Positions 41,690 through 54,582 of a stretch of DNA of 64,000 nt are shown one piece after another. How positions within the stretch are numbered: the first letter of the stretch is position 1; the number at the start of each line of letters is the position of its first letter. The notes below the pieces were generated by a model. That model was not told the DNA's origin and did no database searches. It was given only the letters and a program-made list of their open reading frames with translations. The position numbers and the translations under genes were made by a program. Origin of the DNA: Morinoia aosen (lineage: Eukaryota; Arthropoda; Malacostraca; Amphipoda; Talitridae); contig CM059580.1 in NCBI GenBank assembly GCA_030386875.1, forward strand, positions 3,190,838-3,254,837, read 5' to 3'.

Positions 41690-43600
41690 TACGCGGTGGC
41701 AACACTGCTTTCGGGGGGACCGTGCGACGGCAACACTGTTCTTTTCATCAGATCGCTCGACGGCACCACCGTATTACAATGAACGCGCGATGGAAACACT
41801 GCCTTTTATTGAACGTGCGATGGCAACACGGCCTTTTATTGAACACGCGATGGCAACACTGCCTTGAAACGAACCCGCTATGGCAACACTGCATTGAAAT
41901 GAACGTGCGTAGGCAACACTGCATTGAAATGAACGCGCGATGGCAACACCGCATTGAAATGAACGCGCGATGGCAACACCGCATTGAAATGAACGCGCGA
42001 TGGCAACACCGCATTGAAATGAACGCGCGATGGCAACACTGCATTGAAATGAACGCGCGAAGGCAACACCACATTGAAATGAACGCGCGATGGCAACACC
42101 ACATTGAAATGAACGCGCGATGGCAACACCGCATTGAAATGAACGCGCTATGGCAACACTGCATTGAAATGAACGCGCGATGGAAACACCGCGTATTGAA
42201 ATGAACGCGCGATGGCAACACCGCATTGAAATGAACGCGCGATGGCAACACCGCATTGAAATGAACGCGCGATGGCAACACCACATTGAAATGAACGCGC
42301 GATGGCAACACCACATTGAAATGAACGCGCGATGGCAACACCACATTGAAATGAACGCGCGATGGCAACACCGCATTGAAATGAACGCGGGATGGCAACA
42401 CCTCATTGAAATGAATGTGCGATGGCAAAACCACATTGAAATGACCGCGCGATGGCAACACCGCATTGAAATGAACGCGCGATGGCAACACTGCATTGAA
42501 ATGAACGCGTGATGGCAACACCGCATTGAAATGAACGCGCGATGGCAACACCACATTGAAATGAACGCGCAATGGCAACACCGCAGTGAAATGAACGCGC
42601 GATGGCAACACCGCATTGAAATGAACGCGCGATGGCAACACCGCGTTGAAATGAACGCGCGATGGCAACACTGCATTGAAATGAACGCGCGATGGCAACA
42701 CCGCATTGAAATGAACGCGCGATGGCAACACCGCATTGAAATGAACGCGCGATGGCAACACCACACTGAAATGAACGCGCGATGGCAACACCGCATGGAA
42801 ATGAACGCATGATGGCAACACCGCATTGAAATGAACGCGCGATGGCAACACCGCATTGAAATGAACGCGCGATGGCAACACCACATCGAAATGAACGCGC
42901 GATGGCAACACCGCATTGAAATGAACGCGCGATGGCAACACCACATTGAAATGAACGCGCGATGGCAACACCACATTGAAATGAAAGCGCGATGGCAACA
43001 CCACATTGAAATGAACGCGCGATGGCAACACCACATTGAAATGAACGCGCGATGGCAACACCGCATTGAAATGAACGCGCGATGGCAACACCGCATTGAA
43101 ATGAACGCGGGATGGCAACACCGCATTGAAATGAACGCGCGATGGCAACACCGCATTGAAATGAACGCGCGATGGCAACACTGCATTGAAATGAACGCAT
43201 GATGGCAACACCGCATTGAAATGAACGCGCGATGGCAACACCACATTGAAATGAACGCGCGATGGCAACACCGCATTGAAATGAACGCGCTATGGCAACA
43301 CTGCATTGAAATGAACGCGCGATGGAAACACCGCGCATTGAAATGAACGCGCGATGGCAACACCGCATTGAAATGAACGCGCGATGGCAACACTGCATTG
43401 AAATGAGCGCGCGATGGCAACACCGCATTTAAATGAACGCGCGATGGCAACACTGCTTTGAAATGAACGCGCGATGGCAACACTGCATTGAAATGAACGC
43501 GCGATGGCAACACCGCATTGAAATGAGCGCACAATTGCAACGCATCGTCGAAGTGAACACTTGATGGCAACACCGCATAAAAGGAACGCGCGATGGCAAC
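41690..43600. repeat. 30-bp minisatellite (AACGCGCGATGGCAACACCG), about 62 copies
   Basis: The unit is AACGCGCGATGGCAACACCG followed by CATTGAAATG. The first units (ACGCGGTGGCAACACTGC at 41,690) are diverged and start five bases after exon G; the middle is homogeneous. It contains no stop in several frames, giving spurious frames up to 620 codons on the minus strand. A CCGCGTATTG insertion variant recurs at about 42,190 and as CCGCGCATTG at about 43,330, pointing to block duplication of about 1.1 kb. Confidence 0.96.
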
Positions 43601-43849
43601 CCTGCAAAAAGTCCTCGTGAGAAACATTACCGCCATTTCTCACATTTTCTACTGTGGATAAAAATGTATTTGAAATATTCAATTACGAGTGAGCTCGTAC
43701 TTACTTATAAATTACGTAAGGTATTATTTAAACAGAAAATATTAGATTAATTAAATATATTAAATTAATCATAACGAGTTAACAGTACGTGGGTGAGGAA
43801 ACATGATGCAGCGCTTTGTAGGCATTGTGCACTGTCCCAGTACACGAGA
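43601..43849. other. Spacer, nothing recognised
   Basis: AT-rich, with no feature. Confidence 0.5.
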
Positions 43850-45958
43850 ACCTGTACGTGGTACCCAGTACGTGGTACCCAGTACGTGGTACCCAGTACG
43901 TGATACCCAGTACGTGGTACCCAGTACGTGGTACCCAGTACGTGGTACCCTGTACGTGGTACCCAGTACGTGGTACCCAGTACGTGGTACCCAGTACGTG
44001 GTACCCAGTACGTGATACCCAGTACGTGGTACCCAGTACGTGGTACCCAGTACGTGGTACCCTGTACGTGGTACCCAGTACGTGGTACCCAGTACGTGGT
44101 ACCCAGTACGTGGTACCCAGTACGTGGTACCCAGTACGTGGTACCCAGTACGTGGTACCCAGTACGTGGTACCCAGTACGTGGTACCCAGTACGTGGTAC
44201 CCAGTACGTGGTACCCAGTACGTGGTACCCAGTACGTGGTACCCAGTACGTGGTACCCAGTACGTGGTACCCAGTACGTGGTACCCAGTACGTGGTACCC
44301 AGTACGTGGTACCCAGTACGTGGTACCCAGTACGTGGTACCCAGTACGTGGTACCCAGTACGTGGTACCCAGTACGTGGTACCCAGTACGTGGTACCCAG
44401 TACGTGGTACCCAGTACGTGGTACCCAGTACGTGGTACCCAGTACGTGGTACCTAGTACGTGGTACCCAGTACGTGGTACCCAGTACGCGGTACCCAGTT
44501 AGTGGTACCCAGTACGTGGTACCCAGTACGTGGTACCCAGTACGTGGTACCCAGTACGTGGTACCCAGTACGTGGTACCCAGTACGTGGTACCCAGTACG
44601 TGGTACCCAGTACGTGGTACCCAGTACGTGGTACCCAGTACGTGGTACCCAGTACGTGGTACCCAGTACGTGGTACCCAGTACGTGGTACCCAGTACGTG
44701 GTACCCAGTACGTGGTACCCAGTACGTGGTACCCAGTACGTGGTACCTAGTACGTGGTACCCAGTACGTGGTACCCAGTACGCGGTACCCAGTTAGTGGT
44801 ACCCAGTACGCGGTACCCAGTTAGTGGTACCCAGTACGCGGTACCCAGTACGTGGTACCCAGTACGTGGTACCCAGTACGTGGTACCCAGTACGCGATAC
44901 CCAATACGCGGTACCCAGTACGCGCTACCCAGTACGCGCAACCCAGTACGCGCTACCCAGTACGCGCTACCCAGTACGCGCTACCCAGTACGCGCTACCC
45001 AGTACGCGGTACCCAGTACGCGGTACCCAGTACGTGGTACCCAGTACGTGGTACCTAGTACGTGGTACCCAGTACGTGGTACCCAGTACGCGGTACCCAG
45101 TTAGTGGTACCCAGTACGCGGTACCCAGTTAGTGGTACCCAGTACGCGGTACCCAGTTAGTGGTACCCAGTACGCGGTACCCAGTACGTGGTACCCAGTA
45201 CGTGGTACCCAGTACGTGGTACCCAGTACGTGGTACCTAGTACGTGGTACCCAGTACGTGGTACCCAGTACGCGGTACCCAGTTAGTGGTACCCAGTACG
45301 CGGTACCCAGTTAGTGGTACCCAGTACGCGGTACCCAGTACGTGGTACCCAGTACGCGATACCCAATACGCGCTACCCAGTACGTGGTACCCAGTACGCG
45401 GTACCCAGTACGCGCTACCCAGTACGCGCAACCCAGTACGCGCTACCCAGTACGCGCTACCCAGTACGCGCTACCCAGTACGCGCTACCCAGTACGCGCT
45501 ACCCAGTACGCGGTACCCAGTACGCGGTACCCAGTACGCGGTACCCAGTACGCGGTACCCAGTACGCGGTACCCAGTACGCGGTACCCAGTACGCGCTAC
45601 CCAGTACGCGCTACCCAGTACGCGCTACCCAGTACGCGCTACCCAGTACGCGGTACCCAGTACGCGGTACCCAGTACGCGGTACCCAGTACGCGGTACCC
45701 AGTACGCGGTACCCAGTACGCGCTACCCAGTACGCGCTACCCAGTACGCGCTACCCAGTACGCGCTACCCAGTACGCGCTACCCAGTACGCGCTACCCAG
45801 TACGCGCTACCCAGTACGCGCTACCCAGTACGCGCTACCCAGTACGCGGTACCCAGTACGCGGTACCCAGTACGCGGTACCCAGTACGCGGTACCCAGTA
45901 CGCGGTACCCAGTACCCAGTACGCGGTACCCAGTACCCAGTACACGACACCCAGTACA
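43850..45958. repeat. 14-bp minisatellite (GTACCCAGTACGTG), about 150 copies
   Basis: Left two fifths: CGTGGTACC units, almost uniform. Middle: mixed units with TTAGTGGTACC variants in a recurrent block. Right: CGCGGTACC and CGCGCTACC units. The changes are ordered along the array rather than scattered. Confidence 0.97.
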
Positions 45959-46640
45959 TTACGCCTCTCGCAGTACACGGTACATTTGGCAACGCTGTCA
46001 TTCTGCGCGTGTGCCAAATGTCTAGCTTGGTCTTCTGTGTGCGTGCTTTTTGTGTGTGTGTGTGTGTGTGTGTCTGGCCCTGTGTATGTGTATATTTCTG
46101 TTTGTATATACCTCTGTATCTTCATCTGAATTTATGTGTCTGTATTTCTGTGTGTTTGTGTGTGTATTATGTGTTTGAGAAGTAAAAAAAAATCAATTTT
46201 CAACGTTTTCCAAATTCACGACAGTTTGCAAATTTGCGTGAGTGGAAATCAAAATCAAAAGGCGGCTTTTTTAAATATATTCCCTACTTACAAACGCCAT
46301 GTTTAGCATTTACACAGCGATCTTCTCCTCATAATTATCTTATAATTATTTGCCCTACGCACATCGCTTGGCGCCCTCTCAGTCCTTTTTATTTTATTTT
46401 TTTTCCCCGATTCGAAAATGCAACCCAAAAACGACTCGATCTTATATCGTGAACTCACAAAGAGAAAGAAGGTCGTAATGTCGCCAAAGAAACAGCTTCA
46501 GCACCTCAACAAAGCCTATTTTTATTGATAAACACATAACTAATGAAAGTATATAAATAATTATTTGAGTTGGAAAATGGGAGTGACCTTAAGAAAAATT
46601 TCGACTTCCATAGGATTTGTGTTTAAAATTTTAGACCACA
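45959..46640. other. Spacer with TG-rich microsatellite
   Basis: (TG)n at 46,053-46,073 and TGTGT-rich sequence to about 46,170. Nothing else is recognised. TTTGGCAACGCTGTC at about 45,984 is a relative of the TGGCAACACTG motif. Confidence 0.55.
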
Positions 46641-46644
46641 TTTC

Positions 46645-46775
46645 GTGTACGTGTTTGTGTGTACACAGTCGCGTGTACGTATTTTCCTGTGTACATGTAC
46701 ACCTACACATTTATATGTGTACATGTGTATGTACACGTACACATTGTTAATGAGTGCATGTACGTGTACACGTTT
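46645..46775. repeat. GTGTACATGTACAC palindromic repeat
   Basis: Irregular copies of GTGTACATGTACACGTACAC, strongly self-complementary. Confidence 0.75.
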
Positions 46776-46778
46776 TTT

Positions 46779-47105
46779 AAGCTTCCCTATACCAAGACGA
46801 AGATGTTCCAAGAGAGGAAAGGAGGAAGGCACCATTCAGTATGGAGTTGAGGGAACGCGGAATCTACGCACAAGGTGCACAGAAACAGTAAGCTAAGAAA
46901 GAAGTTCATGAAACAAGACAAAAGTAGAAGAAGAAAGCAATAGGTGCTGAAAAACAGGACAGCAGTCAACCGAAAAAAGATGGTCCGTAACAAAATTTTT
47001 TATTTCAACAAAAAGAAGGCCTGCCGAACTCTCAGCTCAGGACCTCACATCTTCCCCCTGGGAGCGCCAATTCCATAGGTACAATAGTTGTGTCCCCCTG
47101 AGGGG
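46779..47105 (-). repeat. R1 dispersed repeat, minus strand, near full length
   Basis: Minus-strand copy with 5' boxes (CCCCTCAGGGGG, ACAACTATTGTACC, GGAATTGGCGCTCCC) at its right end and AGGAGGAAGGCACC at the left. It lacks the CTAATC tail. Confidence 0.87.
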
Positions 47106-47638
47106 TTGAATTCGAAGTTCGTCTACTCAAACAAACTGACTAACAATAAAAAAAATGAAGTCTACGGTAAATGCTCCCAGCATTTCAGTATCTCTAAGCT
47201 TCTGAAATGTTCTCCCAACTCTACGGAAAATGCTCCCAGTATTTCACTACGCCATAATATGCATTGTATAATTTTGATTCATTAAAAGAAATTTATTCAA
47301 GAACAGCTTTCACAGATGAGATTCATCCCTAACTTTGCCACAACTTTGTCCCAACTTTGCCGCAACTTTAAATAAACTTTGCCTTATGGCTTCAATCATG
47401 GTCAATAAAGCTGATAATGACTATCATCATCTTGATGATTATGGTAGAACAGGTTATGAGGTAATTGACAAATATAATGCTTTATTCTGCATTATAAACC
47501 TAAATAAAGAGCCGCGTATTATATTATCTGTCCTGCAAAACTGTACGATAACTGCGGCGTCCGATCTCTGAGCGGGTGCCCAACGTACGATAAATTTTTT
47601 ACCCTTCGGAAAAATGTTTTTCTATATTTCCCGACTCT

Positions 47639-47677
<39 letters not shown>

Positions 47678-48080
47678 TTTCTATGTGCCATATACGCCCC
47701 TCCATGTGCCATATCTCCCCCCTCCGTGAGCCACATCTTCCCCCTCCATGTGCCTCATCTCCTATAACAAAACCACGTAAAATCCATCAGAAGGTCGCAG
47801 GACAAGGCCGCAAATCGCGGATTTTTGCATTACTGCGACGACAGCTATGCGCTAAACTTGGCAACGTCGCAACCAAGGCCGGCGGAGATGTGGCACACGA
47901 GCGGGTGCTTGCTATTTGGCAACGCTGCGCTCTGCTCGGTAGAAATAGACTTCCTTCTGCAGTTGTGTTTTTTTTCTTTTTGTTCGGCTGGTGTTATTGT
48001 TGGTGGGAGTCGGAGATAACGCGTTGCGTTATGCCAAGCTGCCTCCAGCCAATGGGAGCCGAGATTGATGGTTTATGGCC
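47106..48080. other. Spacer with short simple repeats
   Basis: A direct duplicate, ATGCTCCCAGCATTTCAGTA versus ATGCTCCCAGTATTTCACTA, lies at 47,172 and 47,229. (TC)n lies at 47,641-47,674, followed by CCCCTCCATGTGCCATATCT repeats to 47,760. 47,770-48,060 is GC-richer and contains TTTGGCAACGCTGCGC, but no gene is supported. Confidence 0.5.
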
Positions 48081-48235
48081 AATCCAATATGGCGGCAATC
48101 AAGATGGTAGTAACAAAAGTGATGATAATCCAAGATGGCGGCAATAAAGGTGGTGGCAATCCTTAATGGCGACAATCAAGATGGTGGCAATCAAGATGGC
48201 GGCAACAAGATGGCCGCAATCAAGATGGCCGCTGT
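48081..48235. repeat. AATCAAGATGGCGGCAA repeat
   Basis: About nine degenerate units of 15-17 bp. AAGATGGCGGC resembles the YY1/Pho core, but the array context makes function speculative. Confidence 0.75.
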
Positions 48236-48687
48236 AACGATATTCGTCGAGAACATCGTAAAGGTTTTAAGGTTCATTTGAAATTTTAACGGTCGCTGCC
48301 GTTGACAAATGATGTATACTTAAATTGGAACGTAGAATGAACGTGAATATGAATATATACACAAAATTTTCCGCCATAAAACTCTGAATGGAGCAAATTT
48401 GGAAACAAAACTTAGTTTTTGTGTAACACTCATTTTGAGAGTTTTAATTTACGAAAAATTCAAATAGCAATACAAATAACTCAAAATAATTTAAATAAAT
48501 ATTTAAAACAAAATATAATTTTACAACTGATGGTAAATATATCGAGTGTGAGTGTTGGTATATATTGTGGTGGGGCTGTGTTGGGAAGAAGTTACGAGTA
48601 AAATAACCAATAGATAGTTAGCACTAATGAGGTATGAATCAATATGATGTATCTATAGCGTTGATGGTAGACTTTCACCTATCTGTG
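48236..48687. other. AT-rich spacer
   Basis: Nothing recognised. Confidence 0.5.
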
Positions 48688-48689
48688 AA

Positions 48690-49222
48690 GCGGACCATAG
48701 ACGGTCAATTTTATTGTCAATATCATTGACAATAATGAATATTGACAATTTTATTGTCAATATAGTTGACAATAATGAATATTGACAATTTTTTTGTCAA
48801 TATAGTTGACAATGATGAATATTGACAATTTTATTGTCAATATAATTGACAATAATGAATATTGACAATTTTATTGTCAATATAGTTGACAATGATGTAT
48901 ATTGAAAATTTTATTGTCAATATAGTTGACAATTTTATTGTCAATATAGTTGACAATGATGCATATTGACAATTTTATTGTCAATATAGTTGACAATGAT
49001 GCATATTGACAATTTTATTGTCAATATAGTTGACAATGATGTATATTGACAATTTTATTGTCAATATAGTTTACAATGATGAATATTGACAATTTAATTG
49101 ATCGTCTGTGGGCTTTATTGACGACCGTCAAATAATTGACTTAGTGGGCAAAAAAAATTCCATCAATATATTGAGTCAAGATATTGACAATTATATTGAT
49201 TTTCTATGGTCCATTTAAGCCT
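48690..49222. mobile_element. MITE whose interior expanded into a palindromic array
   Basis: The outer ends are inverted: GGACCATAGACGGTCAAT at 48,692 and ATTGATTTTCTATGGTCC at about 49,196. Between them lie about ten units of 40-41 bp made of ATTGACAATTTTATTGTCAAT (itself a hairpin) and ATAGTTGACAATGATGAAT. There is no coding capacity. Confidence 0.7.
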
Positions 49223-49600
49223 TCATTAATTACATAGGGGGTAACTTAGAGCGGCATTCTACTTTTTTTTCTTAGTTACGAGGAATAAAGTTGAATAACT
49301 ACCGTTACCGGCAGAGACGGTTTTTTTTATTATTTTGTATATATATAATCAAATATTTAATTAGTTATTTGAATAATTGAATAATCAATAATTCAAATAA
49401 TTATTTGAATAATTAATTAATGGAATAATTATTTATTTCAATAAATAATTTAATTATATAATTATAATTAATATAATTAAAGCGATTTAATTACTTGGGC
49501 GGCGAAAAACATGCATGCAGGCGGCGATAAAGTTAAGACTGCGTTATAATGAAACCCGACGACCGTGGGTCGGTCAGGAACAGATTTATTCGTTTTATCT
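49223..49600. other. AT-rich spacer
   Basis: 49,345-49,480 is dense in ATTAATTGAATAATT-type self-complementary sequence. No gene. Confidence 0.5.
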
Positions 49601-49601
49601 A

Positions 49602-49910
49602 AAGATGAGATGGGGAAGATGGGGAAGAGGATGGGAAAGATAAAGGATGAAGAAGATGTAGAAAGGATGGGGAAAATGGGAAGGTTGGGGACGATGGGGA
49701 GGATGGGGAAGAGGATGGGGAGAAGAATGTGGAAGATGTGGTAGATGTGGAAGATGTGGAAGATGTGGAAGATGTGGAAGATGAGGAAGAGGATGGGGAG
49801 AGGAATGTGGAAGATGTGGAAGATGTGGAAGATGTGGAAGATGAGGAAGAGGATGGGGAGAGGAATGTGGAAGATGTGGAAGATGGGGAAGAGGGTGGGG
49901 AAGGGTGTGG
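49602..49910. repeat. Purine-only minisatellite (GGAAGATGTGGAAGATGAGG)
   Basis: GGAAGATGT and GGAAGAGGATGGGGA units run for 300 bp with almost no pyrimidines except T. A 66-bp block repeats twice at about 49,745-49,870. Confidence 0.9.
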
Positions 49911-49968
49911 GGGTGACTGCATGGCTAAAGTTAGACCTTGACGCCCGCGCTCTGGGGACTCTAAATAT

Positions 49969-50325
49969 CCCCGCTCGAGGGGGATGCAAATATTCTATCT
50001 GAAGGATTTAGCTCCAGAGAAAGATGTGAGGTCCCGAGCTGAGGGTGAGGTAGGCCTTCCTTGTGTAGAAATAGAATAGGTTTTTGTTTTGTTACGGACC
50101 ATCTTTTTTCGGTTGACTGCTGTCCAGTTTTTCAGCACCTATTGCTTTCTTCTTCTACTTTTGTCTTGTTTCATGAACTTCTTTCTTAGCTTACTGTTTC
50201 TGTGCACCTTGTGCGTAGATTCCGCGTTCCCTCAACTCCATACTGAATGGTGCTTTCCTCCTTCCTCGCTTTGGAACGCTTTCGTTGCCGTTAGGGAGGC
50301 TTAAAACCAATAAATAATCTACATC
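49969..50325 (+). repeat. R1 dispersed repeat, near full length, diverged 5' box
   Basis: 5' CTCGAGGGGGATGCAAATAT and TATTCTATC replace the usual boxes. The remaining sequence matches the consensus very closely. Confidence 0.85.
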
Positions 50326-50480
50326 AATTCAATACCAGTATTCTGCAACCCTCCCCCCCTTTTCCTTTGTCATTGATTTATGTATATATATATATTTATG
50401 TATATATACATATATATAGATCACGCAAAAAACGTTGTAGAAATACTTCAATTCCATACCGTAAAACCGTTACTCAACAC

Positions 50481-50745
50481 CAAGGTAGCTGAAACAAGGT
50501 AGGTTCAAACCCGTCTTTTTTTCGTTGACGGTGTGGTTTTGCTGACGTCACGGCAACGAACCAATAGCAGCGCTCATATTGCATCTGGTAGCACTGCTAC
50601 CCCCAAATCTGGCTCCACTATTGGCCTAACGGCATGGCGTTTTGGTGACGTCATAAAGTTTGTTTGAAATAAAGCCTTTCTATTGGCTAGCCGAACAAGA
50701 GGAGGTGTATTTTCCCCCATAGAAATGACTTGTTTCCTCTACCGT
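50481..50745. mobile_element. CRE-MITE, copy 2
   Basis: Ends CAAGGTAGCTGAAACAAGG and CTTGTTTCCTCTACCGT. Both TGACGTCA sites are kept (about 50,545 and 50,645). The interior is more than nine tenths identical to copy 1 by eye. Confidence 0.88.
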
Positions 50746-51174
50746 TATTCTACACCCCCAACACCTCCCCCCCCTGCCCCCCATTGCGGGTCCCCCACAC
50801 TCAGAGCTCAGTGTGTCTCTAGCTGCGGTGGGGTGCGTGTGTGCCGCGCGTTGTCTGCCTGGGAGACCAGATCTGCCTCTAGTCAGGTTTGTTATATATA
50901 TTATTATATATGTGAGACGTGTCATGGTGTATGGAGTTATAGTATCGAATACTTAACATACGACGGGGGGCGCGTAGCTTCAACGCATTTCTATATCTGT
51001 TTTTCTAAGTAATGTAGTAAATAATGAAGTTGTAAAAAATAGAGTAAATCATAAAGTAAATAACCTATTCTTCCATTTTATCTTCTCCTAACTCATTCAT
51101 GCCGTTTCTGAGTATATGAGTTAATGATCAGTCTATAAGTCAAGGGTTCGTCATCAGCATATCGTCATCATATC
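50746..51174. other. Spacer, nothing recognised
   Basis: C-rich at 50,752-50,800. No supported exon. Confidence 0.5.
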
Positions 51175-51435
51175 TTCATATGATATCATTTCATATATCA
51201 TATCATCATCATCATTTCATATATCATAACATATCATGTCATATATCATATCATCATATAATTTCATCATCATATCATAATCATTTATCATCATATCATA
51301 TCATATCATATACCATATCATATAATTTCATCATCATATATCATCATCATATATCATCATATCATCATATATCAACATATCATATCAGATATCATATCAT
51401 CAAATAATTTCATCATCATATCATATCATCTTACC
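51175..51435. repeat. ATCATATCATC microsatellite-like repeat
   Basis: Irregular ATCATATCAT and ATATATCATCATC units over 260 bp. Confidence 0.85.
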
Positions 51436-51914
51436 TGATTATGACTATCATAAAATTTTCACCCTAATTAGGACAACGTATAAATTACAAAAAATAAACA
51501 TTACTCAGTAATTTTCAAAAATTATTTTGAGATCGAAATGTTAGAAAAAAAAATATTTAAATTAAGAACAGTTAGAAACAGCATTATTTTCCGTACACAA
51601 CTGACTGTGGCTCAGTTCTTACCAACTGCAAAATAAGTATAGGTAACTATGGACAATGGAGGTAATGACAGACAATTTAGGTTAATATGAACATAGGTAA
51701 TTGTGAAAAATATATATTATAAAAAAATAGCTACATATGGAAAATATAGGTGATTATGAAGGATTTTGTAGAAAATACGTATGTGTGCACAGAAGACGAT
51801 TGTGTATCTCCTGAGGTGATACTTGAGAATACTTGAGGTACTCTGAGAGGAGACAGCAAGTTGTGTCTGTACATGTGCGTCATAGTGGTCATGTGCGTGA
51901 GACATACACGTACA
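51436..51914. other. Spacer, nothing recognised
   Basis: AT-rich. Short TAGGTAATTATGGA-like repeats lie at 51,640-51,760. Confidence 0.5.
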
Positions 51915-54582
51915 TGCACCGTACACACACCTACAACACACACACCTGTAACGCACACACCTGCAACACACACACCTGCAACACACACACCTGCAACACA
52001 CACCTGCAACACACACACCACACACCTGCAACACACTCACCACACACCAGCAACACACACACCACACACCTGCAACACACCACACACCAGCAACACACAC
52101 ACCACACACCTGCAACACACACACCACACACCTGCAACACACCACACACCAGCAACACACACACCACACACCTGCAACACACACACCACACACCTGCAAC
52201 ACACACCTGCACACACACACCACACACCTGCACACACACACCACACACCTGCAACACACTCACCACACACCAGCAACACACTCACCACACACCAGCAACA
52301 CACACCACACACCTGCGACACACACACCACACACCTGCGACACACGCACCACACACCTGCGACACACGCACCACACACCTGCGACACACACACCACACAC
52401 CTGCGACACACGCACCACACACCTGCAACACACACACCACACACCTGCAACACACACATGACACACCTGCAACACACGCACCACACACCTGCAACACACG
52501 CACACCACACACCTGCAACACACGCACCACACACCTGTAACACATGCACCACACACCTGCAACACACGCACCACACACCTGCAACACACGTACCACACAC
52601 CTGCAACACACGCACCACACCTGAAACACACACCACACACCTGCAACACACACACCACACACCTGCAACACACACACCACACACCTGCAACACACACACC
52701 ACACACCTGCAACACACGCACCACACACCTGCAACACACGCACCACACACCTGCAACACACGCACCACACACCTGCAACACACACCACACACCTGCAACA
52801 CACACACCACACACCTGCAACACACACACCACACACCTGCAACACACGCACCACACACCTGCAACACACACACCACACACCTGCAACACACGCACCACAC
52901 ACCTGCAACATACGCACACCACACACCTGCAACACACACACCACACACCTGCAACACACGCACCACACACCTGTAACACATGCACCACACACCTGCAACA
53001 CACACACCACACACCTGCAACACACACACCACACACCTGCAACACACGCACCACACACCTGCAACACACGCACCACACACCTGCAACACACGCACCACAC
53101 ACCTGCAACACACACACCACACACCTGCAACACACACACCACACACCTGCAACACACACACCACACACCTGCAACACACGCACACCACACACCTGCAACA
53201 CACACACCACACACCTGCAACACACGCACCACACACCTGTAACACATGCACCACACACCTGCAACACACGCACCACACACCTGCAACACACGCACCACAC
53301 ACCTGCAACACACGCACCACACACCTGCAACACACGCGCCACACACCTGCAACACACGCGCCACACACCTGCAACACACGCACCACACACCTGCAACACA
53401 CGCACCACACACCTGCAACACACACACACACACCTGCAACACACGCACCACACACCTGCAACACACGCACCACACACCTGCAACACACGCACCACACACC
53501 TGCAACACACGCGCCACACACCTGCAACACACGCACCACACACCTGTAACACATGCACCACACACCTGCAACACACGCACCACACACCTGCAACACACGC
53601 ACCACACACCTGCAACACACGCACCACACACCTGCAACACACGCGCCACACACCTGCAACACACGCACCACACACCTGCAACACACACCACACACCTGCA
53701 ACACACACCACACACCTGCAACACACGCACCACACACACCTGCAACACACACCACACACCTGCAACACACGCACCACACCTGCAACACACACACCACACA
53801 CACCTGCAACACACACCTGCAACACACACCTGCAACACACACACCACACACACCTGCAACACACACCACACACCTGCAACACACGCACCACACCTGCAAC
53901 ACACACCACACACACCTGCAACACACACCTGCAACACACACACCACACACACCTGCAACACACACCACACACCTGCAACACACACCACACACCTGCAACA
54001 CACCCACCACACACACCTGCAACACACGCACCACACACTTGCAACACACACACCACACACACCTGCAACACACACACCACACACCTGCAACACGCACCAC
54101 ACACTTGCAACACACGCACCACACACCTGCAACACACGCACCACACACCTGCAACACACACACCACACACCTGCAACACACGCACCACACACACCTGCAA
54201 CACACACACCACACACCTGCAACACACACACCACACACTTGCAACACACACACCACACACCTGCAACACACACACCACACACCTGCAACACACACACACA
54301 CACACCAGCAACACACGCACCACACACCTGCAACACACACCACACACCTGCAACACACACACCACACACACCTGCAACACACACACCACACACACCTGCA
54401 ACACACCCACCACACACACCTGCAACACACACACCACACACACCTGCAACACACCCACCACACACACCTGCAACACACGCACCACACACCTGCAACACAC
54501 ACACCACACACACCAGCAACACACACACCACACACCTGCAACACACGCACCACACACCTGCAACACACACACACACACACAA
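51915..54582. repeat. 22-bp minisatellite (ACACCTGCAACACACACACC), 2.7 kb
   Basis: About 120 units of ACACCTGCAACACACGCACC plus AC, varying as ACGCACC/ACACACC/ACACC. Near 53,680-54,000 units shorten to 18-20 bp. Frames of up to 873 codons on both strands, including a Cys/Val-rich one, are products of a stop-free CA/TG repeat and not genes. Confidence 0.97.

Noticed and set aside
41748..43682. Minus-strand frames of 341-620 codons
   Set aside because: 30-bp array; period divisible by 3 and stop-free in several frames.
47614..48147. 177-codon frame in GC-richer DNA
   Set aside because: Starts in a TC microsatellite and ends in a repeat; no domain, no splice structure.
48081..48235. Polycomb/YY1 site cluster (AAGATGGCGGC)
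   Set aside because: The motif occurs only as units of a degenerate tandem repeat; no independent evidence of regulation.
48690..49222. CRISPR-like palindromic repeats
   Set aside because: No unique spacers; eukaryotic context; inverted outer ends point to a MITE.
50807..50887. Possible exon between TCTCTAG and CAG|GTTTGT
   Set aside because: The encoded peptide does not resemble the expected continuation of the DH domain and the acceptor is weak.
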